From: Clostridia bacterium
Lineage (GTDB): Bacteria; Bacillota; Clostridia; Oscillospirales; CAG-272
Length of the DNA stretch: 48,954 bases
Reading direction: 5' to 3'
NCBI GenBank assembly: GCA_017518975.1
Contig: JAFWTH010000129.1
Coordinates: 1 to 48,954 of the forward strand
The notes under the pieces are model-generated. The model ran no database searches and was not told where the DNA came from. It saw only the letters and a list, made by a program, of their open reading frames with translations. The translations under genes and the position numbers were made by a program. Of this stretch, positions 44,677 through 48,954 are shown one piece after another (position 1 is the stretch's first letter; each line of letters starts with the position of its first letter).

Positions 44677-44790
44677 TTATTCCAGATTCAACCTGTTCTT
44701 TATCCTGAACCGTTAGATAAGATAGAACGTCAGCGCGATCGCGCAGATCAGCACAAGCGCGAGCGCGGAAAGAATCGTCTTCCTTTTCAT
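44677..44790 (-). pseudogene. Second copy of the 37-aa gene, interrupted by TAA at codon 26
   Basis: It aligns without gaps over all 38 codons with 43132-43245. It starts at ATG 44790 with AAGGGG upstream and is 4 nt after lipoprotein 44795-45322. At codon 26 the Ser codon is TAA (44713-44715), leaving a 25-residue peptide ending ...LTFYLI. The frame after the stop still encodes RFRIKNRLNLE and the same terminal TAA, so the change looks recent, or the short form is enough. Confidence 0.65.
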
Positions 44791-44794
44791 CCGT

Positions 44795-45322
44795 TTATCC
44801 CCTTTCGGAAGCCGTCGATTCTGCGTCATCGACTCTTACGAATTTGATTTCATTATACTTCCCGTGGTACATTTCATCTTCGTCGGCCACTGTTTCTAAT
44901 GTGAACCAACCGTTGTGATATGAAGGAATACCGTGAAACCACATTAAATCGTCTTCATTCTTTTCTTCATCAATTTCATAGATGTAAAACGTTCCGCCTC
45001 TACCAATTTCTATTCTGACGTCGTAGATAACGCCGTCAATCTCCGCTTCGCCTATCATTCTGAGGCCATCGTCATATTCAACGACGTCTCCGTCTTCATT
45101 CAATATTTCAGCATCAACAAACCGTTCATCTATATATACTTCAAACCATATAGACGGTTCTTCAGATACCCATTTTGACGGTGCCTGCGTATTTGGCTGT
45201 AAACTCTCAGTCAGATTGTTGTCTCCCGGAAAGAGCAGAAGCGCTTCGAGTGGGTCAAAGCAAGCGGTCAATGAAAAGCAGGAAATAACAATGACGCATA
45301 GAAACACGCATATCTTCTTCAT
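44795..45322 (-). CDS. Lipoprotein, unknown function
   Basis: This 175-residue protein has a signal peptide with lipobox LTAC (Cys21), an Asn/Pro/Ser linker, then a beta-rich acidic domain (WFEVYIDERFVDAEIL, IDGVIYDVRIEIGRGGTFYIYEID). AT-rich like the 42780 and 44112 genes. It is separated from the ABC permease gene by the hairpin array at 45362-45510. No recognised family. Confidence 0.78.
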   Translation of the reverse strand: MKKICVFLCVIVISCFSLTACFDPLEALLLFPGDNNLTESLQPNTQAPSKWVSEEPSIWFEVYIDERFVDAEILNEDGDVVEYDDGLRMIGEAEIDGVIYDVRIEIGRGGTFYIYEIDEEKNEDDLMWFHGIPSYHNGWFTLETVADEDEMYHGKYNEIKFVRVDDAESTASERG

Positions 45323-45361
45323 AATGTTTTCCTTTCAATCTCAATACTGTGTTGTTGATCA

Positions 45362-45510
45362 GTTATGGTTTCGCCTGCGGCGAAAGTTATGATCGCGTGC
45401 TCCGCACGCGAGTTGTGATCTTCGCTTCGCGAAAAGTTGAACGCCGCGAAGCGGCTCATAACTGCGCTGAGCGCATCATAACTCATAACTTGCCCGAAGG
45501 GCGATCATAA
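45362..45510. repeat. Array of six perfect triloop hairpins with GTTATGATC-like spacers
   Basis: Hairpins are TTTCGCC-TGC-GGCGAAA (45369-45385), CGCGTGC-TCC-GCACGCG (45394-45410), TTCGC-TTC-GCGAA (45421-45433), GCCGC-GAA-GCGGC (45443-45455), GCGC-TGA-GCGC (45464-45474) and GCCC-GAA-GGGC (45492-45502). Every loop is exactly 3 nt. Spacers read AGTTATGATC-like on the left and ATCATAACT-like on the right, so the array is itself roughly palindromic about the fourth hairpin. Confidence 0.8.
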
Positions 45511-45519
45511 CTGATCCTG

Positions 45520-46296
45520 TCACTCCAGATTCAGCCTGTTCTTGATCCTGTATCTCGAGATCAGATAGAACGTCAGCGCGATCGCGAATTGATACAGAGC
45601 GTATCCCGACAGCATGATATGCATCGTCACGGTCGAGAAGTTGTCGCCTAAGAGTACGGGGAGAAATACGAGCTCGAGGACCGTTCCCGCTCCCTGCTGG
45701 ATCCCGTAGAGGATGAAGAACCACATGATCGCGCCGCCGATCTTGCTCTTCATACGCTGACCGATGGAGCAGGCGCAGTAAACGTGCAGGATCGTTCTCA
45801 GAAGGTAGAACAGCGCGCAGAGGGAGACCTCGATGACGAACAGAACGACGTCGAGTCCCTGACCGTGCCTGAACGCGGACGCGAGCCCTTTGAAGATCTG
45901 ATTCAGGACGATCGCGAGTTCCTGACCGAGCGACATTATAAAGACCGACGTTCCGGCGACCGCGACGAGAACGAGCATGAACAGCACGCCGCAGATCAGC
46001 TTGCAGTTGAGCAGAGCCGACGGCTCGACCGGGATCGTGTGGGTGAAATATCCCTCGTGAGTGAACATGCTTCTGAAAAATCTGAGCGACACAATCACGA
46101 TGCCGAATACGATCATCGCGAAGAGCGAAGAGATATAGACCGAAATGATCATGGACTTGAGTATTTCCGTGATTTGATTGTTGGGGAAGAGCATCGTCAG
46201 TTTGCTTATCAGCGCGATGCCTATGCACGCCGAGGCGATCGGAATGAACCAGCGCAGATAAAAGAGCGCTTCGTGCTTATAAAGTTTCCTTACCAT
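45520..46296 (-). CDS. ABC transporter permease of a YtrA-type module
   Basis: This 258-residue protein has six likely TM segments (about 17-33, 48-70, 100-125, 148-168, 180-205 and 228-246) and a basic tail RYRIKNRLNLE. It partners the ATPase encoded just upstream: its ATG lies within the last codons of that gene (7-nt overlap), with GGAGGTG upstream. Substrate unknown; GntR/YtrA-controlled ABC-2 modules often respond to cell-envelope stress or peptides. Its 3' end is duplicated at 43136-43198. Confidence 0.87.
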   Translation of the reverse strand: MVRKLYKHEALFYLRWFIPIASACIGIALISKLTMLFPNNQITEILKSMIISVYISSLFAMIVFGIVIVSLRFFRSMFTHEGYFTHTIPVEPSALLNCKLICGVLFMLVLVAVAGTSVFIMSLGQELAIVLNQIFKGLASAFRHGQGLDVVLFVIEVSLCALFYLLRTILHVYCACSIGQRMKSKIGGAIMWFFILYGIQQGAGTVLELVFLPVLLGDNFSTVTMHIMLSGYALYQFAIALTFYLISRYRIKNRLNLE

Positions 46297-46994
46297 TTGT
46301 ACACCTCCCTGAACAGAGCGTCGACGCTCATATGCTCCGTCTCGCGGATCTCCTCAGCGCTTCTGTAAAGGTCTATTCTTCCGTTTTGGATGAACAGAAC
46401 GTCGTTCAGGATCGTCTCGACGTCGGCGATCAGGTGGGTGGAGATCACGACGGTAGAGTTCTCCGCGTAATTCGCGAGGATCGTTTCAAGGATATATTCT
46501 CTCGTCGCGGGGTCGACCCCGGCGATCGGCTCGTCGAGCAGATACAGCTTCGCCTCGCGGCACATCGCGAGGATCAGGGAGACCTTTTCACGGTTACCCT
46601 TCGAGAGCGTTCTTATTTTCTGCTTGAGATCGAGACCGAGCCGCGCCACCATCTCTTTCGCGGCGTCGGTGCGGAAATCGGAGAAGAAATCGCGGGAGTA
46701 TTCGATCGCCCGCTCGATCGTCATCCACCCGGCGAGAAAATCACAGTCGGGAAGGAAGGAGACGATCTTTTTCGTTTCGACGCCCGGCTTCATTCCGTTT
46801 ATGAGGATCTCGCCCGACGTCGGCGTCAGAAGACCGTTTGCGAGTTTGATCAGCGTCGTTTTGCCCGAGCCGTTCGGACCGAGCAGGCCGACGATCCTGC
46901 CGAGGCAGAGTTTGAGATTTACGTCGATAAGAGCGGGCTTCTGCCCGTACAGCTTCGACAGGTTGTTACATTCAAGAATATACTGTTGTTCCAC
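46290..46994 (-). CDS. ABC transporter ATP-binding protein
   Basis: This protein of about 234 residues has Walker A GPNGSGKTT, signature LSKGN (replacing LSGGQ), Walker B LYLLDEP and H-loop STHL, as in YtrB-like ATPases. The start is uncertain. GTG 46994 gives a normal N-terminus (EQQYILECNNLSKLYG) and overlaps the GntR gene by 23 nt, but AAAGGAG is 12 nt away; CTG 47000 or longer starts are possible. It belongs to the GntR-ATPase-permease operon. Confidence 0.9.
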   Translation of the reverse strand: MEQQYILECNNLSKLYGQKPALIDVNLKLCLGRIVGLLGPNGSGKTTLIKLANGLLTPTSGEILINGMKPGVETKKIVSFLPDCDFLAGWMTIERAIEYSRDFFSDFRTDAAKEMVARLGLDLKQKIRTLSKGNREKVSLILAMCREAKLYLLDEPIAGVDPATREYILETILANYAENSTVVISTHLIADVETILNDVLFIQNGRIDLYRSAEEIRETEHMSVDALFREVYKW

Positions 46995-47388
46995 TTGCAG
47001 CGTCAACTCCTTTCGTATCGGACGGCGCACTCAGCGCCTTTTCAAGCGATTCGCGGATCATGTGATCGTCAAGTCCCAGATCCCTCATTGCGCGGACGAA
47101 CTCGTGAGTCGCCGTCCGCGACCGTTCGAGCAGCATATTGTCGCGCATCGTCACGTTGTCCGCCACGTAACGGCCGTCGCCGCGCCGCGAGACGAGGATC
47201 CCCTCGTCTTCAAGCTCGGACAGGGCGCGCTGGACGGTGTTCGGGTTTACCCCGGCGATCACCGCGAGTTCTCTGACAGAGGGAACTTTGCTGCCCGGCT
47301 GGTATACGCCGCGCGCGATCTCGTCGCACAGTCTGTCGCATATCTGCCTGAACAGCGGTTTCTCCGGATCGAATTTCCAGTTGTTCAA
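46972..47388 (-). CDS. GntR family regulator, YtrA subfamily
   Basis: This 138-residue protein has an N-terminal winged helix (PLFRQICDRLCDEIARG, KVPSVRELAVIAGVNPNTVQRALSELEDEGIL) and a short C-terminal helical region typical of YtrA-type GntR proteins, which have no large effector domain. The start is TTG 47388 with AGGAGG 6 nt upstream. It is first gene of its operon and probably autorepresses through the inverted repeat at 47404-47429. Confidence 0.92.
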   Translation of the reverse strand: MNNWKFDPEKPLFRQICDRLCDEIARGVYQPGSKVPSVRELAVIAGVNPNTVQRALSELEDEGILVSRRGDGRYVADNVTMRDNMLLERSRTATHEFVRAMRDLGLDDHMIRESLEKALSAPSDTKGVDAASGTTVYS

Positions 47389-47403
47389 TGATATCCTCCT
47401 TTT

Positions 47404-47451
47404 GTATTATCGTGTTAGTACAATAATACACAGATACACTTGCTTTGTCAA
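47404..47451 (-). promoter_or_regulatory. Promoter with GntR-type operator
   Basis: On the minus strand TTGACA (47446-47451), 17-nt spacer, TATTAT (47423-47428). An inverted repeat GTATTAT (47404-47410) / ATAATAC (47423-47429) covers the -10 and the start site, the expected place for repression by the adjacent YtrA-type regulator. Confidence 0.78.
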
Positions 47452-47469
47452 TAGGTTTTGAAAAAAAAG

Positions 47470-47559
47470 TGTCATCCTGAGCGCAGCGAAGCGGAGCCGA
47501 AGGATCTGAGAAGATTCTTCGGTTTCGCTCCACTTTGTTCCGCTTCACTCAGAATGACA
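47470..47559. repeat. 90-bp imperfect palindromic repeat
   Basis: TGTCATCCTGAG (47470-47481) and CTCAGAATGACA (47548-47559) form nearly complementary ends around GAAGCGGA/TTCCGCTTC and AGGATCT/AGATTCTT arms. The ends match the TGTCATTCTGAG core at 6175 and 6301, so it is the complete form of the element broken up at 6120-6345. Confidence 0.72.
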
Positions 47560-47573
47560 AGAAAATGAAGCGC

Positions 47574-47601
47574 AAAAAAGCCGCCCGAGATCTCGGGCGG
47601 C
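47574..47601 (-). terminator. Terminator of the GH4 gene
   Basis: A perfect 22-bp palindrome GCCGCCCGAGA/TCTCGGGCGGC (47580-47601), followed on the minus strand by six T (47574-47579). Confidence 0.9.
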
Positions 47602-47616
47602 TTTTGAGTTGAATGA

Positions 47617-48936
47617 TCAGAATATCGGATAACCCGCGCCTTCGTGCGCCGCGATCAGCTCGTCGCACATCGCGACGATCTCGTCGGTCGACAGCTCCGC
47701 GCCGGTGTGGGGATCCATCATCGCGGCCTGATAGACCTTGGAGCGGTCGCAGGTGACGGCCGCCTCGATCGTCAGCATCTGAGCGTAGATGTTCGAGGAG
47801 TTCATCGCCGCGAGCTGGAGGGGAAGATCGCCGACGTACGTCGGCGTGACGCCGTTCTTGTCGACGAGGCAGGGTACCTCGACGCACGCGTCGTAGGGCA
47901 GGTTGGAGATGACGCCGCGGTTGAGAACGTTTCCGCCGATCTTGTACGGATTGCCCGTAACGATCGCTTCCATGATGTGAGACGCGTACTCGCGTGATCT
48001 TTCGTGTTCGATCTTTCCTGTTTTGAGTATCTCCGCGTATTCCGCTTTCCAGCCTTCGATCTGACTGATACAGCGGCGCGGATACTCGTCGAGCGGGATG
48101 TTGAATTTCTCGATCAGATCGTCTCTGCCCGGCTTGATGTAGAAGGGGTTGTACTCCGAGTTGTGCTCCGAGCTCTCGGTGCAGTAGTAGCCGAGTTTCG
48201 CGATGTAGTCGAAGCGGACCATATCGTGGTGCTTCCCGGCCGCGTTCTTCTCTGCCGCGCGCCGTCTGATCTCGGGATACAGGTCGTTGCCGTCCCTGTC
48301 GCGGATCTCGAGCAGCCAGCCCATGTGGTTGATGCCCGCGATCTTCTCGTAGCGTCCCTCGAGCTTGTCTTCCATTCCGAGGGATTCAAGCAGATCGTGC
48401 GAGCAGACCTGGACGGAGTGGCACAGACCGACCGTTTTTACCTTCGTGAATCTCTGCATGAAGCCGGAGAGGATCGCCATCGGGTTCGTGTAGTTGAGGA
48501 ACCACGCGTTCGGGCAGACGGACTCCATATCTTCCGCAAAGCCCTTCAGCACGTGGATCGTGCGCAGTCCTCTGAAAATACCGCCGATGCCGAGCGTATC
48601 GCCGATCGTCTGACGGAGACCGTATTTCTTCGGCACCTCAAAGTCGATGATCGTGCAGGGGTCGTAAAGACCGACCTGTATCGCGTTCACGACGAAATCC
48701 GCTCCGCGGAGCGCCTCGCGTCTGTTCTCGACTCCGAGATATTTTTTTATTTTTGCGCGTCCCTCGTTCACCGTGTCGTTCATGGCGGTGATGATCGTGT
48801 AGGACTCCTCGAGACGCTGTGCGTCGATGTCGTAAAGAGCGACCTCAACGTCGTGGAAGGGATCGGCCATCATGGTATCGCCGACCACGTTGCGCGCGAA
48901 AACGGTGCTTCCCGCGCCCATAAAAGTGAGTTTCAT
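47617..48936 (-). CDS. Glycoside hydrolase family 4 protein (alpha-galactosidase/alpha-glucosidase type)
   Basis: This 439-residue NAD- and Mn-dependent glycosidase has N-terminal LTFMGAGSTVFARN (Rossmann), NAIQVGLYDP, GDTLGIGGIFRGLRT, NYTNPMAI, the metal-binding CHSVQ around residue 175 and INHMGW with a metal His near 205. The CHSV form is typical of the MelA/AglA branch rather than the 6-phospho-alpha-glucosidases. ATG 48936 follows AAAGGAG. The whole gene is present; its upstream region is outside the window. It probably cleaves an alpha-linked sugar in the cytoplasm. A sugar transporter is not in view. Confidence 0.93.
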   Translation of the reverse strand: MKLTFMGAGSTVFARNVVGDTMMADPFHDVEVALYDIDAQRLEESYTIITAMNDTVNEGRAKIKKYLGVENRREALRGADFVVNAIQVGLYDPCTIIDFEVPKKYGLRQTIGDTLGIGGIFRGLRTIHVLKGFAEDMESVCPNAWFLNYTNPMAILSGFMQRFTKVKTVGLCHSVQVCSHDLLESLGMEDKLEGRYEKIAGINHMGWLLEIRDRDGNDLYPEIRRRAAEKNAAGKHHDMVRFDYIAKLGYYCTESSEHNSEYNPFYIKPGRDDLIEKFNIPLDEYPRRCISQIEGWKAEYAEILKTGKIEHERSREYASHIMEAIVTGNPYKIGGNVLNRGVISNLPYDACVEVPCLVDKNGVTPTYVGDLPLQLAAMNSSNIYAQMLTIEAAVTCDRSKVYQAAMMDPHTGAELSTDEIVAMCDELIAAHEGAGYPIF

Positions 48937-48954
48937 ATCTTTTCTCCTTTCGGA

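Noticed and set aside
45362..45510. Possible CRISPR array because of regularly repeated palindromes
   Set aside because: Hairpin arms differ in sequence and length, spacing is irregular, there are no 30-40 bp unique spacers, and no cas genes are present.

Overview
The window looks like chromosome of an anaerobic, probably gut-dwelling Firmicute of the class Clostridia. The reasons are the gene families (GSIII glutamine synthetase, a split 'archaeal-type' glutamate synthase, an Amt-PII fusion, a TSCPD protein, an aldo/keto reductase with two Fe-S clusters), Bacillus-type sigma-A promoters with strong AGGAGG ribosome sites, and high GC by eye. No rRNA, tRNA, CRISPR array, integrase or transposase was seen.

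Layout. 1-2736 (minus) is an ABC-2 exporter that runs off the left edge. 2898-6113 is a DUF5107/TPR protein. 6114-6543 holds mosaic hairpin repeats and a candidate minus-strand small RNA. 6544-10428 carries a GH95-like glycosidase, an AraC regulator and a small membrane protein. 10465-24762 is a divergent nitrogen-assimilation island. Its minus operon encodes three split glutamate synthase subunits, a polyferredoxin, a flavoprotein, a GSI glutamine synthetase and an ANTAR antiterminator. Its plus operon encodes GSIII, Amt-PII, AsnB and PyrG. 24841-34084 is a mixed region: TcdA, two Gfo/Idh/MocA proteins, aldo/keto reductase, TSCPD, YbaK, a vWA plus macro/HTH pair, a zinc-ribbon protein with a 45-bp minisatellite, and a lipoprotein. 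34291-42318 is a compact eight-gene housekeeping operon: CoaE, lytic transglycosylase, M18 peptidase, RF1, Sua5, ParC-like topoisomerase, a small membrane protein and an amidohydrolase. 42360-45322 is a partly AT-rich cluster of small lipoproteins containing two copies of a 37-residue gene whose 3' half matches the end of the neighbouring ABC permease gene. 45520-47388 is a GntR(YtrA)-ATPase-permease module, and 47617-48936 is a GH4 glycosidase.

The most interesting part is the regulatory logic of the nitrogen island. The 391-bp intergenic region has two back-to-back consensus promoters. Each transcript begins within a few bases of a small hairpin with the hexaloop AAAGGC, which has A at position 1 and G at position 4, the known ANTAR recognition signature. 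A third copy lies further down the glnN leader. In all three the 3' arm of this hairpin is also the 5' arm of a terminator-like hairpin, and the stems show compensatory changes while the loop is unchanged. The last gene of the minus operon encodes an ANTAR protein whose receiver domain has Asn in place of the phospho-acceptor Asp. I infer an antitermination circuit covering both operons and feeding back on its own gene, probably sensing something other than phosphorylation.

Other points of interest are a promoter-to-terminator small RNA upstream of the GH95 gene, families of perfect triloop hairpins in intergenic DNA, a degenerate macro domain fused to an XRE-like domain, and the shared permease tail.
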